64,000 bases of DNA from Caldilineaceae bacterium. GTDB lineage: Bacteria; Chloroflexota; Anaerolineae; Caldilineales; Caldilineaceae. A program made the translations under genes and the position numbers. Location: contig JAHBVH010000028.1 of NCBI GenBank assembly GCA_019637645.1, forward strand, positions 29,954-93,953, given 5' to 3'. Under the pieces are notes generated by a model. It was not told the DNA's origin. It did no database searches and worked only from the letters and a program-made list of their open reading frames with translations. Of the stretch, positions 54,860 through 63,786 are shown in pieces (the first letter of the stretch is position 1; every line of letters begins with the position of its first letter).

Positions 54860-56416
54860 CTATACCCCGAAGACGCGGCGCACATTTTGGCGCAAGATCA
54901 AGTCGGCTTCTTCTTCGTTTTTGAAGGCATCGAGATAGGCCCCATATTCAAACCAGGGGGCAAAGAGCGGCTGGTCGGTGCCAAAGAAGATCCGTTCGGG
55001 GCCGAGGAAATCGATCACCCGGCGGATACGCCCCGGCTGAATGCCACTGCTACAAAATTCAAAGTAGACATTGGGTAGATCCGCGATCTGGCGCGCCCCG
55101 TCCACATCATCGCCGTGGGCCTTGATGATCACCAAGTTGGGATTGCGCAGCGCGGCTTGGCGCAGCCCCCCATAGGGCGAACCCCCTTCGTCCATATGAA
55201 TTTTGACGGGGCGGCCCACTTTGGCCGTGCCCGCCTGCACCATTTGATCGTTGATCCGCGCAATGGCATCCAGGAGATCTTGCATGCGTTGGGTCGCCAT
55301 ATTGCCGCCAAAGGGACAGTAGAGCTTCACCCCCACAAAGCGCGGATCTTGGAAATAAAGCTCCATCTGCTCAATGGAACCGGCCAGGTCACGCGGGTCG
55401 CAGGTGACATAGCCGCGGAGATTGGTATGTTTGTCGAGAAATTTCTGCGTATCGGCATTCCCCTCGCGCATGTCATAGTTAATAGCATTGTAGGAGGAGA
55501 CAAAGGTCAACTCAATGTTACAGCGCTCGGACATCCTGTGGACATTGGTCTCCGTGCGCGTATTGAAGGGCTGCGCCACATGAAAGCCCGAAACGTGGGC
55601 GTGCATGTCGATGATCGGTTTTTCGGGCAAGTAGGGTTGCGTGCGGATCAAGAGCGGCTCGACCGGCAATTCCTCCACATCCAGCCCTAGCAAGCGCAGG
55701 GCATTCCCGCCGAGGATAGCTTGCTTCTGCTCGTCGGCAATTTCGGCCATGAGCACTTGGTTGCGCAACGCCGTGATCGAATATTTCGGGGCGTTGCTGC
55801 CAAAGACCAACCGGTCGCCCACGCCAGCTTCGACCAATACTTCCAGCCCGTTGGCGAGCGAGAGCCAGCGGATCGCCGCGTGGACGTTGGCATATTCCTG
55901 CATGACGGTGATCAGTTCGCCCAGGTAGCCATAGCTAATCTCGTTCATAACCACCGGCACATGATAACGATTCGTCAGCGCACCGACTTGGTGAATCCAC
56001 TCCAGGGCTTCTTTGCCCGCGCCATTAAAATCGATGATGATGGGCAGTTTGGTTTCGCTAATGGCCGCCACCATCTTTTCAAAGAGCAAAGTGATGGGCG
56101 ACCAATGTTGCACCCCCGGCGAAAAGCGCATGGCGACACACCCCCCCGCCACGCAGGTGCGCAGATCGCCCTGCCAGTTGAGATAGTGGCGCGGATCTAA
56201 GGTGCCCACCGGTAACAAGCGCGGGTGCTGCGCAACGACGGCCAATGTTTCGGCCACCGCTTCGTGGTTCACCTGGTTGGCTAACCCGCGTTTCGAGGTA
56301 GTCAGGGTTAGTGTTGTGTTGTGGCGCTCGGTCTGTTCGAGCAACTGCGCCAAGGTTGTATCGGGTTCGGCAAGGCGATCGACGGAAAAGTCAGAGATGA
56401 AGTCGATAGCGTACAT
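54860..56416 (-). CDS. Tandem amidohydrolase_2 protein, N-terminal half degenerate
   Basis: A 518-aa protein built from two TIM-barrel amidohydrolase_2 domains. The C-terminal half (about residues 265-518) keeps MHAH (His272, His274), IHMDEGG and the catalytic Asp in FFGTDQP. The N-terminal half (1-255) has the same fold marks (opening YAIDFISDF, ending FGSNAPKYS and ILGGNALRLLGL) but has lost the HxH and the final Asp, so it is probably inactive. AAAGAGAAG precedes the ATG. It ends the minus-strand group with Gfo/Idh, the FG-GAP protein and PhyH. The reaction is likely decarboxylation or lactone hydrolysis of a sugar-derived acid. Confidence 0.87.
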   Translation of the reverse strand: MYAIDFISDFSVDRLAEPDTTLAQLLEQTERHNTTLTLTTSKRGLANQVNHEAVAETLAVVAQHPRLLPVGTLDPRHYLNWQGDLRTCVAGGCVAMRFSPGVQHWSPITLLFEKMVAAISETKLPIIIDFNGAGKEALEWIHQVGALTNRYHVPVVMNEISYGYLGELITVMQEYANVHAAIRWLSLANGLEVLVEAGVGDRLVFGSNAPKYSITALRNQVLMAEIADEQKQAILGGNALRLLGLDVEELPVEPLLIRTQPYLPEKPIIDMHAHVSGFHVAQPFNTRTETNVHRMSERCNIELTFVSSYNAINYDMREGNADTQKFLDKHTNLRGYVTCDPRDLAGSIEQMELYFQDPRFVGVKLYCPFGGNMATQRMQDLLDAIARINDQMVQAGTAKVGRPVKIHMDEGGSPYGGLRQAALRNPNLVIIKAHGDDVDGARQIADLPNVYFEFCSSGIQPGRIRRVIDFLGPERIFFGTDQPLFAPWFEYGAYLDAFKNEEEADLILRQNVRRVFGV

Positions 56417-56518
56417 AGTCTTCTCTTTCTCGGAATATCGGAATCGTGGTGCTCAGCCAAAGCCGGGGTGGCATCGTCTGCTTGTTGAAATTTCGCAAAG
56501 GTAAGCTGCATAAGCTAC

Positions 56519-57562
56519 CTACCCACTTTGCACTTCGCGCTCCCGGTCGGCCTCCGTGAGCGGCAAGGGGACCCAAGCCCCCTGTTGGTCATGGGAGGCA
56601 TGGAAAGCCAAGATCGCGGCGAGGGTATCGACCGCGGCTTGGGCGGCATAGGGAAAGGGTGCGTCCCCGTCTAGCCAGGTGATGATCTCTTGGACGGCCT
56701 GATCCATGGAAGAGGGATCACGTCCGACATTCGGCCAATGGTCGCGCCGACCATCCCAATAATCAAGGGTCACGGCGTTGCCCATAACGGTGGCGCGCCC
56801 TTGGCTGCCATTGACGACCAACTGCAACGGCAGCGTCCCATAGTCCGGGGCATTGACAAAGACTTTCATACCATTGTCCATCTGCATGACACCCCACGCA
56901 CCAGGATCATGAAACTGCGGGCCACGACAATCAGGCCGCGCCGACAGATCGAGGGTGCCTGAGACAGCCGCGACTTTACGCCCCGTCAGCATACAGAAGG
57001 CATCAATCACATGGGTGCCGACCCCACCCAGGCGACCACTCGTCCACTGGAGGAAGCCCGAGCTAATTTCGCCCAGGTCGCCCGCGCCAATCAGATCGCG
57101 CAGCCGCCGGAAGTTTGGGTGAAAACGCCGGTTATGGTTGATCACCAGGAGCGCGCCCGCGGCTTGGCAAGCCTGTACCATCCGCTCGGCATCGACGAGC
57201 CGGGTGGCAATCGGCTTTTCACAGTAGATGACGCGCACCCCTTGGGCCGCACAGGCCAGGGTGATCTCCGCGTGTTGGGGAGCATAGGTCGCTACACTGA
57301 CAATCTCTGGCTTTTCTACCGCAAGCATCTCTTGCCAGTCGGCATAGGTACGCGCACCTGCGCGCGCGGCAAAGCGTTCCCGGCGACCCTCATCACGGCT
57401 GCTGCCAGCGACTAGGTCAACTCGCGGCTGTTTGCTCAGCGCCTCAAAGTGGGTGCCATCCAGATCCTGGACAAACTGCCCCAGTGCATCACCCGAGACT
57501 TGATCCGCGCCGCCAATATAGCCCAGCCCAATAATGGCAGCGCGATAGATTGGTTTTGACAT
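56519..57562 (-). CDS. Gfo/Idh/MocA family oxidoreductase
   Basis: A 347-aa NAD(P)-dependent oxidoreductase with a good Rossmann loop (AAIIGLGYIGGAD) and a canonical catalytic EKP (YCEKPIATRL). The second domain has LGGVGTHVIDAF, with the active-site Asp/His pattern of sugar and inositol dehydrogenases. GGAGAGG precedes the ATG. It lies 87 nt from the FG-GAP protein gene and 102 nt from the amidohydrolase gene on the same strand. Compared with the Gfo/Idh protein at 46.4 kb it keeps all key residues, so this copy is more likely the active dehydrogenase. Confidence 0.93.
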   Translation of the reverse strand: MSKPIYRAAIIGLGYIGGADQVSGDALGQFVQDLDGTHFEALSKQPRVDLVAGSSRDEGRRERFAARAGARTYADWQEMLAVEKPEIVSVATYAPQHAEITLACAAQGVRVIYCEKPIATRLVDAERMVQACQAAGALLVINHNRRFHPNFRRLRDLIGAGDLGEISSGFLQWTSGRLGGVGTHVIDAFCMLTGRKVAAVSGTLDLSARPDCRGPQFHDPGAWGVMQMDNGMKVFVNAPDYGTLPLQLVVNGSQGRATVMGNAVTLDYWDGRRDHWPNVGRDPSSMDQAVQEIITWLDGDAPFPYAAQAAVDTLAAILAFHASHDQQGAWVPLPLTEADREREVQSG

Positions 57563-57589
57563 CAGCTTTCCTCTCCAGAGAGTAAGTCA

Positions 57590-57650
57590 GAGGACAGAGG
57601 AGGGAGGACAGAGGCCAGAGGGCAGACTTCTGACTTCTGACTTCTGTCTC
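57590..57650. repeat. Tandem repeat cluster
   Basis: A purine-rich stretch with GAGGACAGAG units is followed by three copies of GACTTCT (57624-57644). It resembles the cluster at 41864: purine-rich AGAGGGCAGAGGCCAG then a short unit repeated three times. It touches the end of the FG-GAP gene. Confidence 0.75.
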
Positions 57651-58767
57651 ACCCTTCATTACGCCACCAACGGACCTCGTTACTCCCGCGCTCGGCTGCC
57701 GCGATAATGTCCAGGCGGCCATCGCCGTTGAGATCGGCGATGATCACTTGGTCGGCGCGCAGCCAGCCTTCTTTGAGGATCTGCATATCCCAGGGGCCAC
57801 GGGGATCGCCGCGGTGTTTGAAGAGCGCCACCCGCCCGGTCATGTCCCAAGCCGTTGCCACGACTTCCATCTGGCCGTCGTTGTCGAGATCCGCGGCAAT
57901 TGCCTCAAAGGCATGGGGGAAACGCTCACAAATGATATGTTTTTGCCAAGGTCCTTGTGTCGGGTCGCCAGTGTGTTCATACCAGACAATCTGATGATGT
58001 TCAAACGCAACGCCGCCGTGGGCATGATCGGGCGGCAACATGCCCAGCGCCATCACCACATCGACCCCGCCGTCGCCATCCATATCGACCGGGTGGCCGT
58101 GGATCGGTTGGGGCGCATCATCGATAATGGTCTTGCGCCAGGGTTGGTCCGCAGTGCCGGGGTTTTGATACCAGACGACCTGATTCCCACTGCGGGCCGT
58201 CCCTAATAGGTCGATCTTGCCATCGCCATCGATATCTACAGCGCAGACGGTGCGGGTTTCGCCGATGTTCTCCTCAATGGGATGTTGAATCCACTGGCCG
58301 TCGCGCTGCTCAAACCAATCAAAGCGATTGCCCTTGAGCCAGCTTGACGAAGCGACATCCAAAACGCCGTCGCCATTGAAATCGGCCACGGCCACGTCGT
58401 ACGCGCCCGGTAGCCCACCTTCGATGATATAGTGATGCCGCCAGTTTTGGCGTTCGCGGGGGTCGCCTTCAAAGGCAAAGTAGAGCAGACAGCCGTTAAT
58501 ATTGTCCACCGTCACGATCTCTAACCGGCCATCACCATTAATATCGACCACCGCACAGCGCTCCAGCCATTCGTTGGCGCGCTCGTGGATCGTATGCCGG
58601 GTGAAATTCCCTTGACCATCATTCTCTAACCAATAGAGGCCCACGTTGGTATCCGCCGAGACAATGTCCAAGATGCCATTGCCGGTGATATCCGCCGCGG
58701 CAATGCCATAGGCATAGTTATAGCCATCCATGATCAGGTGTTCGGAGAAACGAATCAACTCACTCAT
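57649..58767 (-). CDS. FG-GAP/VCBS repeat beta-propeller protein, cytosolic
   Basis: A 372-aa protein of about six or seven beta-propeller blades, each with a calcium-type loop such as DINGDGRLEI, DFNGDGVLDV, DIDGDGKIDL, DMDGDGGVDV and DLNGDGRLDI. There is no signal peptide, unusual because most FG-GAP proteins are secreted. WYEHTG/WYQNPG segments recur between blades. The gene starts one base before the PhyH stop region (58767/58768) so the two are tightly coupled. It may be a sugar-binding or lyase-like partner in this pathway. Confidence 0.88.
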   Translation of the reverse strand: MSELIRFSEHLIMDGYNYAYGIAAADITGNGILDIVSADTNVGLYWLENDGQGNFTRHTIHERANEWLERCAVVDINGDGRLEIVTVDNINGCLLYFAFEGDPRERQNWRHHYIIEGGLPGAYDVAVADFNGDGVLDVASSSWLKGNRFDWFEQRDGQWIQHPIEENIGETRTVCAVDIDGDGKIDLLGTARSGNQVVWYQNPGTADQPWRKTIIDDAPQPIHGHPVDMDGDGGVDVVMALGMLPPDHAHGGVAFEHHQIVWYEHTGDPTQGPWQKHIICERFPHAFEAIAADLDNDGQMEVVATAWDMTGRVALFKHRGDPRGPWDMQILKEGWLRADQVIIADLNGDGRLDIIAAAERGSNEVRWWRNEG

Positions 58768-59835
58768 TTAGGTACCTTCTTCTACTGTCGCTGCGGCCAA
58801 CGTCTGTTGGGCGATTTTGCCAAAGGGGGAGGTGGGATCACGTTTGACAATGCGTTGTAATTGTAACTGGGCGCGCCGGTCGCCCCGCTTGGCTAGTTCG
58901 ACCGCTTCGGCAAAGCCCTTTTCGGCAAAGCTCGTATCGCGCGGCACGACGGGGTTGGCATGTTGTTTCCAATAATATTTCAGATCATCGGTTTGCCAGT
59001 TGCGATAGACTTCTTCCCAAGAGAGTTTGCTGGTCAAGCTCAGGTGGGGTTCCAACATATGCTCGGCAATCGGGTCGCCAATGGCTTGATAGCGGTTGTC
59101 GAGCGAGACGCGCAATTTGTCCTCGGTGTAATTGGGCAGCGCCTTGTGTACGGTCAACGCCGGGAAGATCAAGGTGTCGCCCATTTCATAGTCGGTGGTG
59201 TGCCAAGCCACTGCTAACTCCTGGTGGCTTTGGGCTTCTTGCTCGGTATCGACATAGAGGCCACCAGCGCCCAATGAAAAGTGATGATCCAACACCTGAT
59301 TGACCTTATGCGAACCGGGCAAGACCGCCAAGCCGCCCAGTTCGATGGGACAGTCACCCACAGGAGCCCAACAGGTCAAGTTGGCAAATGACCCTTGAAA
59401 GTGCACAAAGTCCTGATGGATGGGCGTTGTATGGTCGGTGTATTTCGGGAACCAGATCCGCGCCACCTTCTGCGGCTGGGACATGACGGGGCGGCCCATT
59501 AGCGTTTCCATCATCGTCATCACCTCCGGCCAGTGCGCCGAACGGTGGAAGCTCTCCAACTTGTAGACTTCGTGATAGACATCGGTATAGCCGAGATCAC
59601 CCTCAGTGCATTGGGCAGAAACATCGGCAATGCCGTCCAATGGGTCGGTGCCAGCGATAAGCCAGCCGCCCTGCTGAATCACGGTCAGCATTTCCCGCCG
59701 CAACTCGCGCAGCTTGGCGGGATCTTGCAAGCGCTTAAAAAAGAGATAGCCCTCTTCCTCTAGCCGCCGCCGTAATTCTTCGGGGTCGGTCATAGCATCA
59801 TTGGAAACACGTAATTCCTTCAGTTCTGCGGACAT
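58768..59835 (-). CDS. Phytanoyl-CoA dioxygenase (PhyH) family enzyme
   Basis: A 355-aa Fe(II)/2-oxoglutarate-type oxygenase. The iron ligands are His140, Asp142 (IHQDF) and His230 (LTVHKALPN), and Arg242 fits the 2-oxoglutarate contact. The C-terminal 70 residues are a helical extension. AAGGAG precedes the ATG at 59835; the open frame continues to 60294, but those codons belong to the degraded toxin gene. It heads the group with the FG-GAP protein. Hydroxylation of a sugar- or lipid-derived substrate is inferred. Confidence 0.9.
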   Translation of the reverse strand: MSAELKELRVSNDAMTDPEELRRRLEEEGYLFFKRLQDPAKLRELRREMLTVIQQGGWLIAGTDPLDGIADVSAQCTEGDLGYTDVYHEVYKLESFHRSAHWPEVMTMMETLMGRPVMSQPQKVARIWFPKYTDHTTPIHQDFVHFQGSFANLTCWAPVGDCPIELGGLAVLPGSHKVNQVLDHHFSLGAGGLYVDTEQEAQSHQELAVAWHTTDYEMGDTLIFPALTVHKALPNYTEDKLRVSLDNRYQAIGDPIAEHMLEPHLSLTSKLSWEEVYRNWQTDDLKYYWKQHANPVVPRDTSFAEKGFAEAVELAKRGDRRAQLQLQRIVKRDPTSPFGKIAQQTLAAATVEEGT

Positions 59836-59959
59836 GGTTCTGCTCCTTCTGTGGTTGATCGTCTTGACATTTACCCAGTTCAATAATGTTCGGTTACTTT
59901 GCGAATGGCAATACCAACGTGTCAGCGCTCGTCTGGCCCAATGCCCTGTGATCGGTCTC

Positions 59960-60551
59960 ATGTTCCATCTGTATACTGGTGCGGGGCGGCGTCCAGCTCT
60001 CGCCCCCATCGGGCGAGGTGGCACTGTGTGTACTTGTTCTTGGTGTTCCAATAGACGTTCAACTAGTTCACATTCCAACAAACGACGTGTGCATTGTGCG
60101 CGTAGGTGATAGGTCGCGCCATGCGGTTGGGGCCGTTCTTGCGCTAACCTGCCAGCGGTCGTATTTACTAACTCGTGAACCCCTAGCCTAAAGTGATTGA
60201 CAAGGCCATATTCCAGATAGCCACGGAGCGTGCGCAAGAGTTTGGCGCGCTCATAACTACCCTGCGATGGAGTGCTGCCCAGAGTCGCAGACAACGGTTG
60301 GCCGACCGTTCGTTAAAGAGGTGGGCAATCTGCGTTTCAACATCGAACAGCTCTTCAGTCTTTAGCACCAAGTTATAGAGCACGAGCGCGTCTTGTACGA
60401 GTGTTCGCAAATACTCACCCAAGCCATAGGTGGAGGTCAATACCTGTACACCCGCCAGCGTCTGGGCGATTTCTGCTTGCCGACTACGCGTCGCCGTCAC
60501 ACGTTCGATTTGAATCGTTGTATCCAGGAAGACCTGTTGGACAGCACTCAG
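59960..60551 (-). pseudogene. Degraded PIN-like toxin gene
   Basis: The frame from 60551 reads VFLDTTIQIERV, a PIN-like nuclease opening, then a long helical protein (LGEYLRTLVQDALVL, LFDVETQIAHLF). Where ATG would overlap the antitoxin TGA as ATGA there is CTGA, so the start codon is lost. At about 60262-60266 the frame breaks between LWAALHRR and GSYERAKLLRTL; one missing G in a run of three would join them. The second frame continues to about 59960 (LVNHFRLGVHELVN, LLECELVERLLEH); the 3' end is uncertain. Confidence 0.7.
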
Positions 60552-61136
60552 GCGGGCGCAACCGTCTGATTTTCGTACAGGGGCGATAGATCGCCATGAA
60601 CTGGAAAGAAAGCGTCAAGCCCATGGGCGAGTAACATGCGATCCGCTTCGGCAACTTCAGCCATCGTTAGCGATTCTTGGTTGAACAGCGCGATGACTGC
60701 TGTTAGAGGTTCTAGGTGTGCCGGTTGTAGTTGTGCTTCTCCTCCGAGATAGATACGGACAATGTCTAGCAATTCAGAAGCAAGCGTAGCATGGGCCGGT
60801 GACATTGCTTCGGCAGTTTCCCAAAGGTCATGCATCAGCTGTTCAAAGTGAACCAGGAAAAGATAAAGATCTGCTTCGCCTGCCTTACCACAGCTTTCAC
60901 GCGTTGTTTGCAGTAACACGGTGGCTTCCTGGACCAATTGTCCCATCAGGTGCTGTGTCCCTTGTGCACGTAGCCGCTGCTGCCGTTGGTAAGCTGGGTA
61001 GCTCATGATCACAACTTGGGGCTCATTGCGCGTTGTGATCACAACTTGGTCATTACTTTCGACTACTTCTTTCACCTTCTTTCACCAGCGTAGAAAGTCG
61101 GCTGCGTACCTCAGTCAGATTCAAGGTCCGGTCCAT
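60548..61136 (-). pseudogene. Phd/YefM-type antitoxin gene with 10-bp duplication
   Basis: From the ATG at 61136 the frame reads MDRTLNLTEVRSRLSTLVKE, a Phd/YefM N-terminus. It is then thrown out by a 10-bp tandem duplication (61066-61075 and 61076-61085, CTTCTTTCAC on the plus strand). The other frame carries VVESNDQVVITTRNEPQVV, the next part of the same fold. Removing one copy joins them exactly. The frame could also be read from a GTG at 61075 as a 175-aa protein lacking the first 20 residues. The C-terminal extension is of unknown type. Confidence 0.8.
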
Positions 61137-61218
61137 CAGCGTTTGCCTTTCACTCACACTTTTTCTGTACAACTAGATGTACAGTAACTATACGTGCTGG
61201 CTGGGTACCCGTCAATCC

Positions 61219-62250
61219 CTATCCCTCAATCGTCAACACCATTACCCAGAAGGGCGACTTGCCGACTGCGTAGTCGGCCAGGGGTTCTAGCGCGCCGGTG
61301 GTTTGATCGATGCGGTAGGCCCTCATTTGGTCGGCGGCTTCGCCCGCGCCATAGAGGTAGGCCCCGGTGGGATCGATGTTAAAGGAGCGCGGGCTGGCCG
61401 GTATGGGGTAGTGACCAAAGGGCGTGAGCATGCCATCGGCGGCCACGGTAAAGCCAGCAATGCTATCATGGCCGCGATTGGAAGCATAGAGCCACTTGCC
61501 ATTCGGGTGGAGTTCCACATGGGCAATGTAGCCGCCTTCGGTATAGTCGGGCGGCAGGGTGGATAGGTGTTGGAAGATTTCGAGCGTCCCTTGGTCACGG
61601 TCAAAATGGTGAGCGGTGATAGTGTTGCCTTGCTCGTTGACAATGTAGACCACGTCGCCATTCGGTCCCAAGCAGGCGTGGCGCGGCCCGGTGTTCTCGT
61701 CTGGCGGCAGCAACTCGGCGGGGTCATTGGGCGTGAGCAAGCCGGTGGTGGTATCAAAACGGAATTGGCTGGTCTTGTTGACGGGGCAAACGTGAGGCAC
61801 AAAGACGAATTGATCTGCAATGGAGAGGACCGCATGGGCCTTTTCTCCGGTGTTGATATATTGCACCAATGCGCCAATCGCGCCATCCTCTTCCAAGCGA
61901 TGCACGGTAATGCCACCACCGGTATAGTAGGCTGTGAGCAAAAAGCGTCCGGCCCGGTCGGTGATCAGGTGCGCTGGTGTTTCAATCCCGGTGTCCACTT
62001 TGTTGATCAGGGTCAGTTCACCGGTAGCTGCATCAAAGCGAAAGCTAGCTAGGGTGGTGGATTCGACATGCGCGTCATAGAGCACCTTGCCATTGGGGTG
62101 CAACCAAAGCGCGCCCGATGGGCCGTGGGCATTGCTCACCGTGCGTAACTGGAGCGCGCCTGATTGGGGATCGAGATCATAGAGTTTAATCGTTTCGTCG
62201 CCGGTCAGCGAGACGAAGACAATGGTTTGCGGTTGGTTAGCGGTTATCAT
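61219..62250 (-). CDS. Lactonase family protein (6-phosphogluconolactonase-like, seven-blade propeller)
   Basis: A 343-aa beta-propeller of the YbhE/Pgl lactonase family, which opens sugar lactones. Family marks include GPSGALWLHPNG, GPRHACLGPNG, GGYIAHVELHPNGKWLYASNRGHDS (seen as HVELHPNGKWLYASNRG) and SPRSFNIDPTG. Such a lactonase would follow a Gfo/Idh dehydrogenase that makes the lactone. The start at 62250 has AAAGAGGAG upstream; the frame to 62388 is not coding. It lies beyond the dead toxin locus and divergent from the second DegT gene. Confidence 0.92.
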   Translation of the reverse strand: MITANQPQTIVFVSLTGDETIKLYDLDPQSGALQLRTVSNAHGPSGALWLHPNGKVLYDAHVESTTLASFRFDAATGELTLINKVDTGIETPAHLITDRAGRFLLTAYYTGGGITVHRLEEDGAIGALVQYINTGEKAHAVLSIADQFVFVPHVCPVNKTSQFRFDTTTGLLTPNDPAELLPPDENTGPRHACLGPNGDVVYIVNEQGNTITAHHFDRDQGTLEIFQHLSTLPPDYTEGGYIAHVELHPNGKWLYASNRGHDSIAGFTVAADGMLTPFGHYPIPASPRSFNIDPTGAYLYGAGEAADQMRAYRIDQTTGALEPLADYAVGKSPFWVMVLTIEG

Positions 62251-62438
62251 TCGGTGTCGCTCCTCTTTGCCAGAGTTTTGGGAAAGTAATGGATCAGCCT
62301 TTGGGCGCGGGAGACAGCGAGATGGTCCTGTAGAACTATCACGTAGCTGCGTAGGGCGTAGAATATCGCAAGGTGGGGGGGCTGTCAAATCGTCTGAAAA
62401 TCTCAGCGGTAGCGCCTCTCAGGAGAAATTTTAGCCAT

Positions 62439-62467
62439 TTGACAAGGGATCCCTTTTGCTTTAATCT
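62439..62467 (+). promoter_or_regulatory. Promoter of the second DegT gene
   Basis: TTGACA (62439-62444), a 17-nt spacer and TAATCT (62462-62467). It shares TTTTAGCCATTTGACAA with the transport operon promoter. The leader is about 50 nt. Confidence 0.75.
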
Positions 62468-62523
62468 GTAGAACAGTAGGACAATGCCTAGTCATTTATT
62501 CATCGAATATCAGGAGTATCTTC

Positions 62524-63786
62524 ATGAGTACACCGTTAGCCATCCATGGCGGTCCCCCGGTGCGTACCCAGCCTTTTGGCCCTACCCACGATTTCGGCGA
62601 AGACGATGTTGAAGCGGTTGCCGCGGTAATTCGCTCTGGCAAAATTGGCAAAGGCGCGCAGGTCGCCCAGTTTGAACAAGCCTTTGCCGCCAAACATGGG
62701 GTCAAACATGGCATCGCGATCAACTCTGGCACTTCGGCGCTCCACCTCTGTGTGGCTGCCATCAATCCCGACCCCGGTGACGAGATCATTGTCACCGCCT
62801 GGACTTCGGCGGGCAGTCTGATTGGCTCACTCCTCCACAATTGCGTCCCCATTTTTGCCGACATTGACGAGACTTATACGCTCGATCCCAAAGATGTCGA
62901 AGCCAAGATCACCCCGCGCACCCGCGCCATTATTGCGGTGCATCTCTTTGGCAATCCGTGTAACATGGCCGCGCTCCGCGAGATTGCCCAGCGCCACCAG
63001 ATCTTTTTGATCGAAGATTGTTGTCAGGCCCATTTTGCCGAATACCAAGGGCAGGTTGTCGGCAGTATGGGGGATATTAATGGCTTTAGCTTTGGCGGCA
63101 AACATCTCTCGGCGGGCATGGGTGGGGCTGTCCTCACCAATAACCAGGGCCTCTGGGAGCGCGCCGTGCTCTTTGGCGACGCCGCGTTGCCGCGTGCCAA
63201 TGGTCCCTATGCGGGGCGGCCCTATGCCAACTACTTCCTTGGTCCCAATTACCGCATCAATGACATGATCGGTGCGATCCTGCTCTCCCAATTGAATAAA
63301 GTCGATGGCTATATCGAGCGCAAAATCTATGCGGCGCAGCATATTATTGAGCAAGTCGCCGATATCGATGCTATCAAGCCCCAAGTCGTGCGTCCTGGGG
63401 ATCGCCACACCTATTGGGTCCTCGGCTTTACCCTGGATGCCGATCAATTTAGCTGTGACGCCTGGGAATTTGCTGCCGCGCTGAACAAAGAAGGTATTCC
63501 CGCGGGCGGTCCATATCTCGGCTCCAGCAAGGAAGGCCCGCTCTATCGCAACCCTTTCCTCGCCGAGCCCAACTGCTATGGGCGCAGCCGTTTCCCCTTT
63601 GACTATGGCCGCGACAAGCCTATTGACTATCAATTTGCCAATTGTCCCAATGGCGAAGCCCTGATGCAGCGGAGCTTCAATATTGCGATGCAGCCCAGCT
63701 TTGACGACGCAGTGATTGCCGACATCAGCCAGGCCATTCGCAAAGTCGCTCTGCATTACCGCAAACCCGTCTATAGCGGCGCCTGA
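62524..63786 (+). CDS. DegT/DnrJ-type PLP aminotransferase, inosose/AHBA-like
   Basis: A 420-aa PLP enzyme. The opening AIHGGPPVRTQPFGP is typical of the glutamine:scyllo-inosose aminotransferase and AHBA synthase branch. Lys193 in SFGGKHLSAGMGG binds PLP, with INSGTSALHLCV and LIEDCCQAH at the cofactor. It is distinct from the DegT at 48.5 kb, which lacks the GGPPVRT opening. CAGGAG precedes the ATG. Its promoter shares an element with the transport operon, so both are probably co-regulated. An amino-inositol or keto-sugar substrate is inferred from the branch only. Confidence 0.93.
   Translation: MSTPLAIHGGPPVRTQPFGPTHDFGEDDVEAVAAVIRSGKIGKGAQVAQFEQAFAAKHGVKHGIAINSGTSALHLCVAAINPDPGDEIIVTAWTSAGSLIGSLLHNCVPIFADIDETYTLDPKDVEAKITPRTRAIIAVHLFGNPCNMAALREIAQRHQIFLIEDCCQAHFAEYQGQVVGSMGDINGFSFGGKHLSAGMGGAVLTNNQGLWERAVLFGDAALPRANGPYAGRPYANYFLGPNYRINDMIGAILLSQLNKVDGYIERKIYAAQHIIEQVADIDAIKPQVVRPGDRHTYWVLGFTLDADQFSCDAWEFAAALNKEGIPAGGPYLGSSKEGPLYRNPFLAEPNCYGRSRFPFDYGRDKPIDYQFANCPNGEALMQRSFNIAMQPSFDDAVIADISQAIRKVALHYRKPVYSGA

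Noticed and set aside
58768..60294. 508-aa version of the PhyH protein
   Set aside because: The first 153 codons are the degraded toxin gene; a good ribosome site marks the start at 59835.
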